Notes under the pieces: model-generated
Databases searched by the model: none
Told to the model about the DNA's origin: nothing
The model's input: only the letters and a program-made list of their open reading frames with translations
Program-made: the position numbers and the translations under genes
NCBI RefSeq assembly: GCF_030272615.1
Contig: NC_081414.1
Coordinates: 1,739,501 to 1,803,500, forward strand
Length of the DNA: 64,000 nucleotides
Direction of reading: 5' to 3'
From: Cryptomeria japonica
Taxonomy: Eukaryota; Streptophyta; Pinopsida; Cupressales; Cupressaceae
Shown here: positions 46,408-58,882 of the stretch, one piece after another
Numbering within the stretch: position 1 is the stretch's first letter
Layout of the letters: each line of letters starts with the position of its first letter

Positions 46408-49400
46408 ATGGCACCTAAGATCCAAGATCCCATAGTTGTTAAGAATGTAGAGAAGCCCTCACTAAAATACTCTTTGACTCCCAAAGTTGCATCTGAACCG
46501 GATGACAAAACTGCTTTTTCACTCATCCCAGACAGAGTGTTGTTAGTTGAGGATGTGAGATTCTTCACCAAATACCATGTTGAAGAAATTAGTCATGTTG
46601 AAATTAAAGACACCTATGATGAGTTGTGCACCGATGGTAAATTGAACAACAAGTATGAACACATCAAGATCAAGGGATTAATTGAAGCCCTAACCTATCC
46701 CCGTGTGTTCAAACCCCAGTAGGTGAAGTTTGTTCTAAGCAAAGTTCACGATGATTTCATGTGGCTAGAAGAGCAACCATTTAAGATTACCAAGGAAATC
46801 ATTCATCTGATTACCGGTTACCCCATTTATGATCATGCCCGATCCAAAAAGATGATATCACAGAAGGAATTGATTAGTTTAACCAGAGTGGAATTAGATT
46901 GCAGAGGATTGAAACTGAATAATGTCACTAATGAAGAACTAAAATTTGCCATAAGACTAATGGGTTACTGTTTCTTCCAATCGACAAGGGAAAACAATGT
47001 ACCCTGTGTAGCAGTAGACCTGGCCTACAAAATTGTGAAAAAGGGGATGAAAATTGATCTATGTGAGGTGTTGCTGAAGAACTTGTTTGAGAATCTGAAC
47101 ACCATCAAGAAGCCGAAGAAAAATAACTCGGCTAATACATTAAAGTTTGGATCATTACTGGTATGCATGTTTTTCTATTTTGAAAAATTCTTTCCATCAG
47201 TTAGTAAAGTTGTTTGGGAACTACACCGACCAATCACCCATCAGATAAATGACTTCATCAAGAAGTTAGGTGATAATTTCAATGATATTATGGATGACTA
47301 CTTCAGTAAATTTTAAGAGAAAATGCATAACAAGTACCGGATTCCACCCCAGCTAGTAGAGAAATACAAAAATGATATATGTTTTGAAGTTGACACTGAT
47401 TACTATTATGTGAATGCTGTGGAACCAAGAACTCAATCTTTGTCACCTATGGGTTACGAGATTGATTTTGACATCACACAATAGCAAATTGATGCATTTC
47501 TCACATTATCAAGGCATGCAACTAAGCTAAGGTATGGAACCTATGAGGAAGTAAAGGAAAAAGTAAAGATGAGCATTGTAGTACCCAAAGCTACAAGAAA
47601 GGCAACAAAAATGATAAAGGTCAGATAAATTTAGAGAAGACTCTTCCTCTACACCTGTCAAAGGCACCATTGCCATTACCGAAGAGGAATCTAAAGCCCA
47701 AGAGGCAGCAATAACACTAAGCACTAAATTGCCTAGGGGAAAAGTGTTGAAGAGAAAGAAATAGGACACATCAAAGGCCTCACCGACTCCACCTTCAAAG
47801 TGACCTAACACAAGAGCATCTGCAGCCTCACCGAGTAAGAAAACAAAAAGTGTTACTGCTCCCAAGGTAACAAAGACCTACAAAAAATCTACTCGGAGAC
47901 TCATTTTGGCAAAAAAGTCTAGTGATACCGAATCAGAGGATGCAAGCAAATTTCAGATTGTCAAAAGCAAGAAGGTAAATGTACATAGTGTTGAAAATTT
48001 CTATGCTGATCTGAAAGAATATGGAGGATTTGGTTCATTCAAATATGTAAAGTATGAAACTAGAAATAATGATGAGAAGAGACAAATTGAAGAAGCTATC
48101 ATTTTCACACTTCTAAAATTTTGGTTAGCTCCATTAGAACTAGCAAAGTCACTTCCAAATGAACTTTACTTGGATATTGATAATAGGTGGAAGTATGCAA
48201 TAGAATCAGAGAAATAGATCAGAGAGAGAAGTCTGGTTCATCTATTTCCTGACATGTCATTAGCTGAAATAAAAGAACATCTGACAACCTACAACTCAAA
48301 GTTTCTTGTCAAACAGAGAGCCTTAAAACTGATGAATGGGTTGTACATTGAAGTTGAAAATGAGACAAAAGAAAAGTGGCAGGAAATGTTTAAAATCAAG
48401 GATGCCGGTGAGCAAGCTGAAGTTGAAATCGTTGATGTCACCGAGCAAGATCTTGATGTTACCGAGAAAGACCCTGCTGACACCATTCAAATAGATGAAG
48501 ATGTCATCTATAAAGAGGCACTGGAATAGGAAATGATAGAAGGCAATGCATATGCAAAACTTGTATCTAGTGAATCAGTCTTGGAACAAGTTCAGCCTTA
48601 TCCACCGGTCAAGCAACCTGTCTCAACCGAAACCTCTCATGACATAGAGAAAGGCACCGAAGGTCACAAGTCTACAACGGGAGAAGGTACTACTCAAGAA
48701 CAGACATCTCAAGCACCTTCTAGCACTACAAATGTTGAAACTGAGACACCAAGTACCGAGACACCGAAGGACTCTACAAAGGCTAAATTAACCGATCAAA
48801 GTGTTGCCTCTACCGAGCAACCTACCGAGGGTCATCAAGCCTCACAAGCCATTGTCTTAGTTCCATTGGTGAAAGGTAAAGAAAAGAAGATGAAAAAGCC
48901 TAGTTTTAAAGTTGATTTGTCAAAACCAATAGTGTTGCCCAATGTAGACATATCAAAATTAAAGGGGCAAGCACTCATTGATTTCGGTGAACTATGAAAA
49001 GCAAAGGCCAATTAAGAGAAGCAAATGGCAATTCAAAAGAAAAATAAGGTACTTCAGAAGGTAAAAGCACTCTTAATAGATATTCTACCTGAAGCTATAG
49101 TATCAACAGATGCAGCCATCCACATTCAACTGGATGAACTCCTAACAAAAATAGAGACATCTGGAGTAGATGCATCGGAGTATTTGAGCAAACTAAAAGA
49201 CAAAGAGCTCACTGCAAAAATGATAGAAGAGGTATAGAAAGCTATAGCTATTGGCAAAGTTAAACTTGTCAAACTTATTGCTGAGTTGACTCCTCAACTC
49301 AAGCACATTCTTTATTTATTTCAAAAACTCTGCACATTTTCTTTATTCATTAAAGACATTAAGAATAAAACATAGACATTTTAGAAAGAGATCACCAATC

Positions 49401-49765
49401 TCTCAAGCAAGTTGACCACAGAGCCAAATTTAGTTCAGAATTTTTATACAAAGCTCCAACAGCTCATGGCTCAACAATTGGACCTAAGAAATGAAGAACA
49501 CAAGATCAGGATGGACATAATGACACTCCAGACATTATTCCTTCCTCATCTTTCATCCGTCCAAGAACAGATCAATCGAGCCACCTCCTTATCTACTACA
49601 CAAGAGGGAAGCACTCTAGATGGCTTAATATCATTATTGGTTGATATTCACGCACATAATTCTTTAATGGACAGTGTAAAGAATGCACTCTCTATCGCTC
49701 TCACTGAAGCACAGACCAAGTACAAATCCATTTTTGATCATTTACCACCCCCGAATGGTAATTAA
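46408..49765 (+). pseudogene. ORF2 of element E (unknown function)
   Basis: It begins MAPKIQDPIVVKNVEKPS. The N-terminal globular part to about 47320 contains FVLSKVHDDFMWLEEQPFKI, TKEIIHLITGYPIYDHA and GSLLVCMFFYFEKFFPS. A Lys/Ser/Thr-rich middle (47580-48990) has frequent ACCGAG codon pairs (Thr-Glu). The C-terminal part (49025-49765) is helical and Gln/Leu-rich. Stops at 46720 and 47314, one frameshift between 47316 and 47906, and later stops show decay. C and F carry related ORFs. It loosely recalls proteins labelled putative plant transposon protein. No catalytic motif or transmembrane segment is convincing. Confidence 0.7.
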
Positions 49766-50152
49766 GTTTTGATGTTTGTCAAAAAGGGGGAGTGATATGA
49801 TATAATATTAGAGGAGTGATACAGTATTGGGGGAATGTAGCATTCAAAGTATCAAAGTATAAAATCAAACAAAAGGAGTATAGTATATAGGGGGAGTATA
49901 TCGAGCAGAGTAAGTAGAGTATCCAAGAGCAGTGAACAAGACAGTAAGCAAAGATCAAGAGCAGCACACGGAACATTGATCACCAAGCATGCAAAATCAG
50001 AGTTTTGTACAGTATATCGATAAGGGGAGTATATCTGGATATATTATATTATTGACTATAATATATACTATCAGTATAGTCAAATTTTGCAAATATATAG
50101 ATTTTGAGTTATAACTTTGAAAGTAGTTTTTGTCAAACATCTCAACTAATGT
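49766..50152 (+). other. 3' non-coding region of element E
   Basis: It starts with CAAAAAGGGGGAGTGATATG right after ORF2, a purine run also present after C's ORF2. Several GGGGGAGTATAT repeats follow. No gene is seen. Confidence 0.6.
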
Positions 50153-50165
50153 CAAAAGGGGAGAT
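50153..50165 (+). other. Polypurine tract of element E
   Basis: CAAAAGGGGAGAT lies directly before the 3' LTR's TGTTACT. It matches the equivalent position in C (AAAGGAGGAGAT). Confidence 0.9.
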
Positions 50166-51289
50166 TGTTACTACTTATCAAGTTGCCATTAGTTTTATGT
50201 TCAAAGTTATTCTATATACTCTAGTCGGTTATCTCTACCGAGATATTCAGTCGGTATGCACAGTCTAGTTGGTTATAGAAGAAAGTAGTCTCAGAGCGCA
50301 GTATACACCGAGTTGTCTACCAAGTATCATTGCATATCTATCGAGCAACAAAGATGAAACACCGAGTGAAATGTGTTACCAGATTCATTGAACCTGGAAA
50401 TACATATGAAAACGTGTTATAAGATCGAGGCACATCTAACCGTTATCACATTGGAAATTGCACTTAAAGATTGTGTATGATGTTGAGGTCATCTAACCAA
50501 TGAAATATCTTGCATGGTTATTCATTTGATAAATCATATTTGTAAGATCGAAGAAATGAATGGATCACCGTCATAAGAGATCTATTTATACAACATGAGT
50601 TAAGAATTAAAGTGTGTGTGCATGAGTGTAAGAAGATTGTTACAGAGACACAAAGGTCACCGAGAAGGTTTTCAGAGAATAGTCGAAGAACAGAGTAAAC
50701 AGAAGGGTTTACCGAGTTACTATATGGGTTACCGAGGTATGCTATAAGCAAGGTAATCTATTTTGAGCACATAGAATCTGCTATAACATTTCAGATGTAA
50801 AGTTGTAGATATTTGTAATGATTTTAATGTAATATTTTGAAGTTGTAAGAGAAACCTTTAACAGGGTAAAAGACTCTAATCAAGTGTATAAATTGTAAAG
50901 CCTCTAACCAGGTGCAACATTTAGAGTAAGTGTTGTAAAATCCTTTAGCAAGGTAGATCTAATAGATCTTGATACTCCTAATAGGGTAAGCTATCAGAAA
51001 TAGCTAAACATGTAGCTCTAACTGAGCACTCTTTATTATTGCAGTAGTGAAGTTGTGGGTGCCATCCTCACTGCAATTTTTCTCTCTAACCAAGTGTTTC
51101 TGTGTAACTAAAATATATGTGTTATGGAGTGAATCATGTATGATTGTTATCTATTTGTTTTAGCTTTATATTATGTTACTGCACTATTCAGTTTATGCAT
51201 AACAGTAAAGTTATTATTAAAGAAAGGTTTTGGAGTACTGATTCACCCCTCCCCTCTCAGTACATTAGCTTTCCATATTGGGCCTAACA
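50166..51289 (+). repeat. 3' LTR of element E
   Basis: 1124 bp, the pair of 43303-44442, with the same TG...CA ends. It is followed by the target duplication ACACA (51290-51294). Confidence 0.95.
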
Positions 51290-51517
51290 ACACATCCGAT
51301 AGCAACCAAAAGAATTTTTAGATACTTGAAAGGTACTATTGATTATGGGTTACAGTATCCATATGGAGGAAATTTTGACTTGAAGGTGTACACAGATGCA
51401 GATTGGGCAGGAAATGTTGATGACCGAAAAAGCACAATCGGTGGAACATTGTTTCTTGGAGGAAGGCTTATTTCATGGAGTAGTAAGAAGCATAGTCGTA
51501 CTTCACAATCTATTTCT
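51290..51517 (+). pseudogene. Element D RNase H, continued after E
   Basis: The frame reads on from 43302: RIFRYLKGTIDYGLQYP, YTDADWAGNVDDRKSTIGG and ISWSSKKHSRTSQSIS. These are canonical copia RNase H blocks. It is cut by F at 51518 before the usual STAEAEY-like end. Confidence 0.92.
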
Positions 51518-51998
51518 TGAAGAGCACTCAAATATACTAAGAGGGGGGGTGAACCAATATATTATATAATTTTACCCTTTTAAAAATAAAGTGAAATAAC
51601 ATTGGAACTTTAATGAATGACGCACACTTATAATGAACATAAAGAACACAATACTTTTTCTCATGGAAACCCAATGAAGGAGAAAACCATGACAATAAAT
51701 TATTTTATATAATTCTTCTATTACAATATTCGTAGGCACCAACCTACTAGAGGAACCAACCCCTAAGTTTGTTTGTGAGCACCAACCCACTGGAAGCACC
51801 AACCCACTTCACATAAATCTAATTTCCACCTTGATAATGTTCTGATCAATTTGAAAAATAGGTTTTAAGGACCCAAAACCTTTAACATAAGAGAAAAAGA
51901 TAGTTCAGCAGAGAACAACAAGACCAACAATAAGACTGACAAGAAGGCCAGGAACAACAAAGCATAAAAAACAAGATAAAAGACCTAGTTAGCTAACA
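51518..51998 (-). repeat. LTR-like end of element F
   Basis: The plus strand begins TGAAGAGCACTC. The inner end is uncertain; GCTAACA at 51992-51998 would give TG...CA on the element strand (TGTTAGC), but no purine tract follows. There is no second copy in the window to confirm it. Confidence 0.4.
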
Positions 51999-53756
51999 AC
52001 ACCTACAGAGACTTAAGAAGATTACCAGCCTTGATGACCAACAGGTCATAATTTTCGAAGCAAATTTGAGCTCTTTAATTTCCTTGTTTGGCTTTTTCTC
52101 CTTCTTCTTGCCTCTGGTCCTCGTTCTTGGTCCTTGCACATCTCCCATGCCTTCCATGTCAAGTTCCTGCTCCAGGGATCCCTTCTCATTCTCCAGCTTA
52201 CTAATCAGGATTTTGGTGTTGTCAACCAAGGACTTAAGAATGTTATGGCTTTGTTCAATGATGCTTCTGAGACAGGTTTCAATTTTGTTGAGTTTGTTGT
52301 CAGTATCCACCATTCTATGGTCCCTAGTGGTGTCATTGGTTTTTATTTCCTCTAGGGCCTTCTCCACTTTCTCAAACCTTGGATTGAAGGCGTCCCTAAT
52401 CTCTTCAGCTCTGGCAATAGTCTTTCCCAAATCATCAACATAATCAACCATGGATTTACCTTCATCGATGTTGATTGTCTCCAGAATTTGAACCCTATGA
52501 CTTACTTTCTTGTTTTCCTCCATAACTTTCTTGTGACTGTTTATGAGCTAGTCGAGGGTGTCCACAAACCTCTTCAAACCCTCAACAGAAGGGTTTGAAG
52601 GGGGTCTTTTTTCCCTAGCCTTGGCCTGATCAGTTTTGGGCACATCTCCACCGATAATATTATCAGCATCTCCACCAACACTTTGGTTGAAACTATCCCC
52701 CATAATCTCCTCCTCAAATTTTTGGTCCGCATCAGAATCCTTACTCTACACTTTGTCCTCCAACTCCAACTCAGAATTGCCCTACCTTTTCTTTTTTTTC
52801 CTTTTCTGAAAGGAAGAATTAGATTTCTTCTTCCGAGGGGACATGGAGTCATCCTTTTCAGAGTCCTTAGAGACCTCTTCCAAGGAGGAAGAGTGAATCT
52901 GGAAGACCTTACTTTTTTTCTTGCCCTTAGAAGAGGATGACTTAATGCTCACCTATTTTATTTTCTTACCAAATTCAACCTCAGAGTCCTCTAGATTCTC
53001 CTCAGTTTCACTTTTCAAATCACCATCAGAATCCTCACCAATAGAAAAATCAGAGTCCGACCCTTCCTCCTCAGAATCAGAGATAGAAAGTTGGGGGTGG
53101 GCGATTTGATTAGATTTAATATGATCATAGATTAAAACCATAAGACCTTGGTGTATAACAGTGTCTCCCTTAGGCTTCTCTCTATGGGCTTTGATAGTGG
53201 CATTCATCAAGCAAATCAAGAAATAGGGTATGTTAACTTTGTCTTCATACCTGAAATGGTTGAGCAACACAAAATGGTAGCGATAAAATTTGGTAAATCT
53301 GCCATCCAAAGTGATGTAACGCATAATAGCAAACAAAACCTCCCTCCAAGGCTTAGCAAAAGCCCTGGGAGGGTAGTAGGTCTTGCGAAGATTAACGAGG
53401 TGCTTCTTCTCCTTAGTAGTTTCAGGGTATCGCTCGATGGCCTCCTTGCTAAGCAATCTGTCCCTATAGAAATTACTTCCCTCCCTCCAGAGACCCACCA
53501 CCTGAGAAATGAGGTCTTTGTCAATGGAGATAGTTTGATCTCCCATCTTCAGGGTACCCTTCCTCCAATTTTTTCTGAAAAACTTAGTGATTTTAGCATC
53601 CCTCCCATAGAGTCTTTCCATATACTTTGTTAGCCCACCCTTTTGCAAGATACTCCAAATTTCCTCCTTTTGTTTCCATTCCTTACGATTACTGGGCTCA
53701 TAGTGATGCTTGTTTCCTCCCATAATTTCACAACTCAAACAAGAAAATTGAGAGTT
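51993..53756 (-). pseudogene. ORF2-type protein of element F (unknown function)
   Basis: A likely start is MGGNKHHYEPSNRKEWKQ at 53756; the open frame extends further up to 53897 but without similarity. The globular part has ITKFFRKNWRKGTLKMGDQ, ISIDKDLISQVVGLWREG and YHFVLLNHFRYEDKVNIPYF. Then comes a Ser/Glu/Asp-rich stretch (53090-52960). A charged segment and a coiled coil (52523-52000, LEEIKTNDTTRDHRMVDTDN) end with KKKEKKPNKEIKELKF. Layout and the N-terminal pattern resemble C and E ORF2, but the match is weak. Stops and frame changes interrupt it. Confidence 0.6.
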
Positions 53757-53896
53757 GCAAATAGCTTCAGGAAAGAAATTTCTCGAAGCAACCCCAAAGA
53801 CCCAGAAAGTGTGGGAGAAGGTGGCATTCATCTTATCATTATTGGTACTGACAGAATAATAATTAATATTATCCCTCCAAGTCATGCTATTAATCA

Positions 53897-55569
53897 TTAT
53901 ATAATCTATTTAAGATATTTGAGGTGTAGTTATATCGATCCATGAAAATGATCGATCTGGCATCATTAAGGAGATCCTCTTCACCCTTCTAGGTAATCAT
54001 GTTGTCATGAATGACCGCCACGTTAGCTACCCAGTTAGCGGGGCCATTTGCTTCACAATAAATGTGGGAAATAAAACATTTATCAAAGGTGTTAATGAGA
54101 TCCCTAGAAGCCTTAATGATATTATTGATAGTCCATGAGGGCTTTGTAATTCCTTTAAGGCAGTTAATGATATTATTAGAGTCCCCCTCGATCAAGAGGT
54201 AGGGACAGTTTCACCTTTTAGCCAGAAGGATGCCTTGGAGAGCAGGCATAGCTTCCACCATCTAGTTAGTTTGGCAACCTATAGGAACAACAACAATTTC
54301 CTTACAAATGCCATTTTCATCTCTGAGAATTGCACCACATCCCACTGGACCAGGATTGCCTTTAGCAACACCGTCAAAGCTGATTTTGAGCCATACATGA
54401 GGGGGAGAGTACCATTTAGCTTCAAGTCTCTTACTTTGTTTAGAATCAATACTAACAACACTCTTCAAATTCCAGGAGTTGAGGATGTGAGCTTCCAGGC
54501 AATTGACAGGATTGCAAGGTTCTCCAATGATCCTGAGGTTCTCCACTATTGCCCTTTGAATTTTTTGAAAAACAATAGCCTGGGGGAGAGGAGTATCCCT
54601 GAAGATGCGAGTGTTTATTTCTTTCCAAATCCCCCATAGGATGTGAGGGAGAGAGAGCTTCCACAAAGATCTCAAAGAGGGATTAGACCAATGGTAACTC
54701 CAAGAATGGAACAAATCTTGAATAGAGTTAGGAAACACCCATTCCATACAAAAATTCTTAAGAAAACTTTCCCAAATTGAGATAGTGAAAGAACAGTGAA
54801 TAACCAAGTGGTCCATAGACTCTTCCTCCTTAAGACACAAAGCACACCTATTGGGGAAATTAAAACCTCTAATCTTTAGGTTGTCTAGAGTTAAAATTTT
54901 GTTTTGGAGAATGGTCCAGTAGAAGATATTGATCTTTGGAATAAGACCCTTAATCCAAGCTTTAGACAAGAAGGAGCTCTCTGAGGGGTCTGGAGTCAAC
55001 ACTCCATACATGGAAGAAACGGTAATGTTGCCTTTGGGTTCAAATTTCCAAATAAGAACATCTTCTTCATTATTCAACCAAGCAAAAAACAAGTGTTTCT
55101 TGAGATTGATGAGGCCAGGGTGAATACCTTCAATGTTCTGCCATTTGTCACCTATCCAGTACCCCTCAACCAAGGAACCAAAAACTCTTTTACAAGGGGC
55201 AGAAAAAGGGGCCCAATCAGGGATTTCCAGAAAAGGCTTATCAAGCAACCAGGGATCTTCCCAAAATCTAACTTTCCTACCATTACCAACTCTCCATTTA
55301 ACCCCTTTGGTGATGTTGTCTTTACACTTAGAAGCATGATTCCAAATGTGAGACCCATTGATACTGAAATCATAATTGATGAAAGAAAAAAGAGATGAAG
55401 ACAAAAGAGGATACTTACTTCTCCAAATTTCACACCACTCACTATCAGAGTAGAACAATCTCCATATTTGTTTAGACAAAAGAGATTCATTGAGGGTCCT
55501 GATTCTCCTTAGACCTATACCACAGTTACTTTTTGATCTAGAAACCTTGTCCCAAGCCATTAAAGCCAT
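53897..55569 (-). pseudogene. LINE zf-RVT region and RNase H
   Basis: It begins MALMAWDKVSRSKSNCGIGL, the typical post-RT region. The zinc-binding block is CALCLKEEESMDHLVIHC (about 54845-54790), followed by the Trp-rich stretch HILWGIWKEINTRIF. The RNase H starts ISFDGVAKGNPGPVGCGAIL (about 54395) and ends CEANGPANWVANVAV (about 54015). Stops lie near 54262, 54211 and 53989. RNase H would remove template RNA during target-primed reverse transcription. Confidence 0.88.
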
Positions 55570-55599
55570 TCTCTTCTTTTCCTCAACCCTAGACCAAAG

Positions 55600-57010
55600 A
55601 ATTTTTTTTTGATTTTTCTATAGCATCAACAAACTTAACTGGGATTGTGAAGAGACTAAGAGCATAAATAGGAATGCTTTGAAGGGATGCTTTGAAGGGA
55701 TGCTTTGAGAAGTTGTAACTTGCCAGCTTGACTTAAGAGAGCACCTTTCCAACCAACAAGCTTTCTTTGAAATTTATCCACCAAAGAACTCCAAAAGGAA
55801 TCAGGGGGAGCGATGCCTAGGGGGAGGCCAAGGTAGGTAGCAAGAAGATCAACAATACGACATTCCATAATTCTACTAATTTTATGTTGTCTTCTCTTCG
55901 GAGTGTTGATGAAAAACACTTCACTTTTAACCCAATTGATAAGCTGGCCAGAAGCAGACGCAAAATTGCATAGGGTATCCTTCGGGATTTTGGCTACCGA
56001 AATACTTGAATCCCCCATAATGATGGTGTCATCCACAAATTGTTGGTGGGAGTAGGTGTGGTCAATAGAAGAGGGTTGGAGACCTTTAAAGATACCTCTT
56101 GTCACCATGCTTTCCATGTACCTACCAAAGCATTCAACCATTATGATGAAGAGAATAGGGGAGATGGGATCCCCTTGCCTCAAGCCTTCAGAGACTTTAA
56201 AGAAAGGGGAGGGGGATCCATTAACAAGAACAACAAAGGAGGCAAAGGAGATAAGCTGCTTGAAGAAGTCCACACATTTGTTAGAGAAGCCAAAAGCCAA
56301 GAGAACCTTCATGAGGAAAGACCAATCGACCCAGTCATAAGCCTTGGAGAGATCAAGCTTAAGAATAAAACCCCACTTCTTGGCCATAACAAGGGAACGG
56401 ATATTCTCATGGATGGTAATGATGGAATCAAGAATTTGTCTTCCTGGCACAAAACCATTCTACTGATGAGTGATCAAAGAGGGAAGGATTCAAGAGTTTG
56501 GAGGTGAGGACCTTGGAAATTATCTTATAGAAAGAGTTGTATAAATTGATTGGCCTGAACTTATCCATGGAGTCAGCTCCTTGAATTTTGGGGATCAAAG
56601 CTCTGAAGGTACCAATAATTTCTTTCAATAACTTTCTTGCCCCCAAAAATTCTTTAACCCCATTAGAGACATCTTTCCCAACAATATCCCAAAACTCTTG
56701 GAAGAAGAACACAAGGAAGCCATTAGGCCCAGAGGCTTTGTTTCCCTCAAAAGAAAGGACAACATTTCTGATCTCCAAGTTCAAAGTGATGGAAGTCAAA
56801 AAAGAATTCTTTTGCTCATCAATAAGGCAAGGAATGTTCTGGAGGAAGGAATTTTGAACATCATCATCCAAGCTTTGATCCCTACAAAGAAGATCAGAGA
56901 AGAAACTTTTTGCCTCATTTCTAATCTCCTCCTCCTTGACCAGCTCCACATTGTCCACCATCAGTTTTTTGATCCTATTAGCTGCTTTGTGTTTGATAGT
57001 CGACATATGG
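55600..57010 (-). pseudogene. LINE reverse transcriptase
   Basis: The blocks are in order: FFSDLLCRDQSLDDD, EGNKASGPNGFLVFFFQEFW, ALIPKIQGADSMDKFRPINL, then (after a frame change near 56430) LKLDLSKAYDWVDWSFL, GLRQGDPISPILFIIMVE and the catalytic FVDDTIIMGDS (about 56025-56047). YLGLPLGIAPP and WKGALLSQAGKLQLLKA follow. Another frame change near 55620 leads into the zinc-finger part. A 13-bp unit (GGGATGCTTTGAA) is repeated about three times at 55673-55710. Confidence 0.9.
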
Positions 57011-57399
57011 AAGAATCTGGTATTCTTATCCCCTTCCTTTAGCCAAATACATCTAGATCTCTGCTTCCAAAAACCTTCTTCTTTAGCAATGATATCGGGG
57101 TATCTTTTGAGGATCTCATTTTCTTATGCAATAGTCACAGTAGAGAATCCATCCTTCTGGATTTGGACATAAATTTTGTTGAGGTCTTCCTGAATTTTTC
57201 CTTTCGCCTCAAAAATATTCCCAAACCTGGATTTATTCATGGTCCTTATGTTATCTTTTATACTTTTAAGTTTATTCACAACTCTATACATGGGAGTACC
57301 CCCAACTTGAATGCTCCACCATTCCTAAATTTTATGTGTAAGATCCGGATGTAAAGTCCACATTTTTTCAAACCTAAAGGGAAAATGCCTTCTCTTGTT

Positions 57400-58104
57400 A
57401 ATAGGGTCACCAATAAGAGTTATAGGGTAGTGGTCAGACCCAACACGAATGTGAACAGACAGAGAACAAAAATAATGTCTGAACTAGTCATCAGATATAA
57501 GAGCCCTATCAAGGCGAAATTGAATAAGGTCATTTCCAACCCTCCTATTAGTCCAAGTGTAGTTGAAACCCTTCATCTCCACATCATTAAGGGCCTGAGT
57601 GTTTATAAAATCTATGAGGACTAGTCTACTGTCCAACTGAGAAGGGAATCCACCAAATTTTTCCTCCTCTTTCAATGGGGTATTGAAGTCTCCCATGACC
57701 AACCAACTGAGGTTCTTGAAGTTGTCCCTTATTTCCATAAGTTTTTTCCAAAAATTGCTTTTGGCTTTCAAGGTATTTGGAGCATAGATGTTTGTGAGGA
57801 CTCAAGAGGTGTCATCCTTTAAATGCTCAAATTTAATGCAAGAAAAAATGTTCTCTTGAATAAGAACTTGACCTCTAACACTATTAAGATTCTAGATTGT
57901 TGCAATGCCTCCAGAGACACCTTCCGAGCTACCACCACAGATGCTACCAGATTTAAAGAAAGTCAAAGCTTCAACTTTTTCTCTACTCATCTTAGTTTCT
58001 TGAATAGGAAAAATATCAGGTTTACTATCCCTAATCATATTCTTAATAATATCATGCTTGTGGGGATTATTAAGTCTCCTTATGTTCCAAGAAACAATCT
58101 TCAT
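57400..58104 (-). pseudogene. LINE endonuclease domain
   Basis: MKIVSWNIRRLNNPHKH at 58104 is the canonical start of an L1 endonuclease. QETKMS, YAPN, WLVMGDFNTPLKEEEKFGG, WTNRR and GSDHYPI are the other active-site blocks (Asn, Glu, Asp, Asp-His). Stops occur near 57890, 57800 and 57484, all in the same frame. It would nick target DNA. Confidence 0.9.
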
Positions 58105-58868
58105 AATTACTCACCAATTCCTAACTCCTTCAGAGTCGTCTAAGTCCCATCTTCTATGTTCTTGCTAGCTTCCTTATCTCTGACTTTGTGGTTTGAAGGT
58201 CATCCTAGGGATGAGGAGACATACCCTACATCAACTTGAACAATTCCACTTGACTTCCTTATTTGGGTAGCAGAGGGAGTGGATCCTTTCTTGTTCCCAT
58301 GTTTTGGAATTTTCCACTCGGCTTCTTTCTCAAAAACCACTTCAGGATCACTAAGGATTCTAGAAATATCCTCTTCATTACCCCATATAGGTAATCTAGA
58401 TTTATTTGAAGAGCTATTAACTATTTTAGAGGCATGATATGAATCAGAAAGATACAGACCCAAGATAGTACAGTTCTGGGCCTCTTAAAAATCAGAACTG
58501 TTTGTGAGAGGGATAGAGTCTGCCTTTTCTTCATGTGATCCAGTAATCTCCGCTTCCTTAGATTTATCCACTTTCCAAATATCCTTTTCCTTTTGATCCT
58601 CTTCATTGGAAGCTTCCTTACTAGCCAAGGTGTCAGTAATCACCATCTAGGTAGTTTCTTTAGAAGGTTCATTCTGATCTATTATTTCCTCTCTTGGGAT
58701 CTTCCCTCCCAGGAGGTTATCTTCTTCCATTTGTTCCTTCCTCAAAGATTCCTTGGGGGAGAGATTATTAGAAATAGAGGTTGAGGAAACTACATCCTTG
58801 TTCTCCCCCAGGGGTCCAAAATAGTTGATCTTAGCTGGGTCAGTTTGCTTATTTTTTGTATTTTTTGT
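58105..58868 (-). pseudogene. LINE linker upstream of the endonuclease
   Basis: Lys/Glu/Ser-rich, low-complexity coding-like sequence in changing frames (e.g. INYFGPLGENKDVVSST, WGNEEDISRILSDPEVVFEK). It sits where plant L1 ORFs have a variable linker between the DUF4283/zinc-knuckle part and the endonuclease. No domain is recognised. It is cut at about 58868 by element G. Confidence 0.6.
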
Positions 58869-58882
58869 ATTTTTGAATAGAG

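Larger units (their letters stand above)
43303..51289 (+). mobile_element. Element E: pol-less copia-type LTR retrotransposon, 8.0 kb
   Basis: LTRs 43303-44442 and 50166-51289 are flanked by ACACA at 43298-43302 and 51290-51294. A tRNA-Met primer-binding site (44445-44456) and purine tract (50153-50165) give plus orientation. The interior has only a Gag-like ORF with five zinc knuckles (44505-45857) and ORF2 (46408-49765). No protease, integrase, RT or RNase H is visible. Removing E and one ACACA restores D's frame (NPKET joined to HPIATKRIF). The architecture equals that of C, though LTR and proteins have diverged far. Confidence 0.95.
38077..51517 (+). mobile_element. Element D: Ty1/copia retrotransposon, left part (with nested insertions)
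   Basis: It starts TGTTGGCATTTAAATG right after B's AGCAT and runs rightwards. Parts: a 5' LTR split by a solo LTR, a fused gag remnant, protease, integrase, RT, and an RNase H split by element E. It is cut again by F at 51518, so its 3' LTR and right border lie outside the window. The LTR is recognisably related to C's: both share GTGGTTTTTACCTATTTGGG and nearby blocks. D still encodes the enzymes that C lacks, though in decayed form. Confidence 0.85.
51518..53896 (-). mobile_element. Element F: fragment of a third ORF2-bearing LTR element
   Basis: An LTR-like end begins TGAAGAGCACTC at 51518, followed by an AGGGGGGGTGAACC run, as in the outer end of C's LTR. To its right on the minus strand is an ORF2-type coding region (53756-51993). 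TTTCT (51513-51517) would be one target duplication; the other is not seen. The right border abuts the LINE's 3' end near 53896, and the rest of F may lie beyond the window. No pol is visible in this part. Confidence 0.6.
53897..58868 (-). mobile_element. L1-type plant LINE, main part
   Basis: On the minus strand: a linker (58868-58105), apurinic-type endonuclease (58104-57400), reverse transcriptase (57006-55656), zinc-finger RT-associated region and C-terminal RNase H (55569-53900). The DUF4283 start of the same ORF reappears at 63855-64000, across copia element G. The 3' end near 53897 shows no poly-A, so the true end is uncertain. At least two frameshifts and several stops make it inactive. 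Confidence 0.85.

Noticed and set aside
52066-52443. 125-codon plus-strand frame over F
   Set aside because: It is the complement of the coiled-coil coding region of F's ORF2, with no domain of its own.
56040-56507. 155-codon plus-strand frame and similar ones over the LINE
   Set aside because: They are antisense shadows of the LINE reverse transcriptase.
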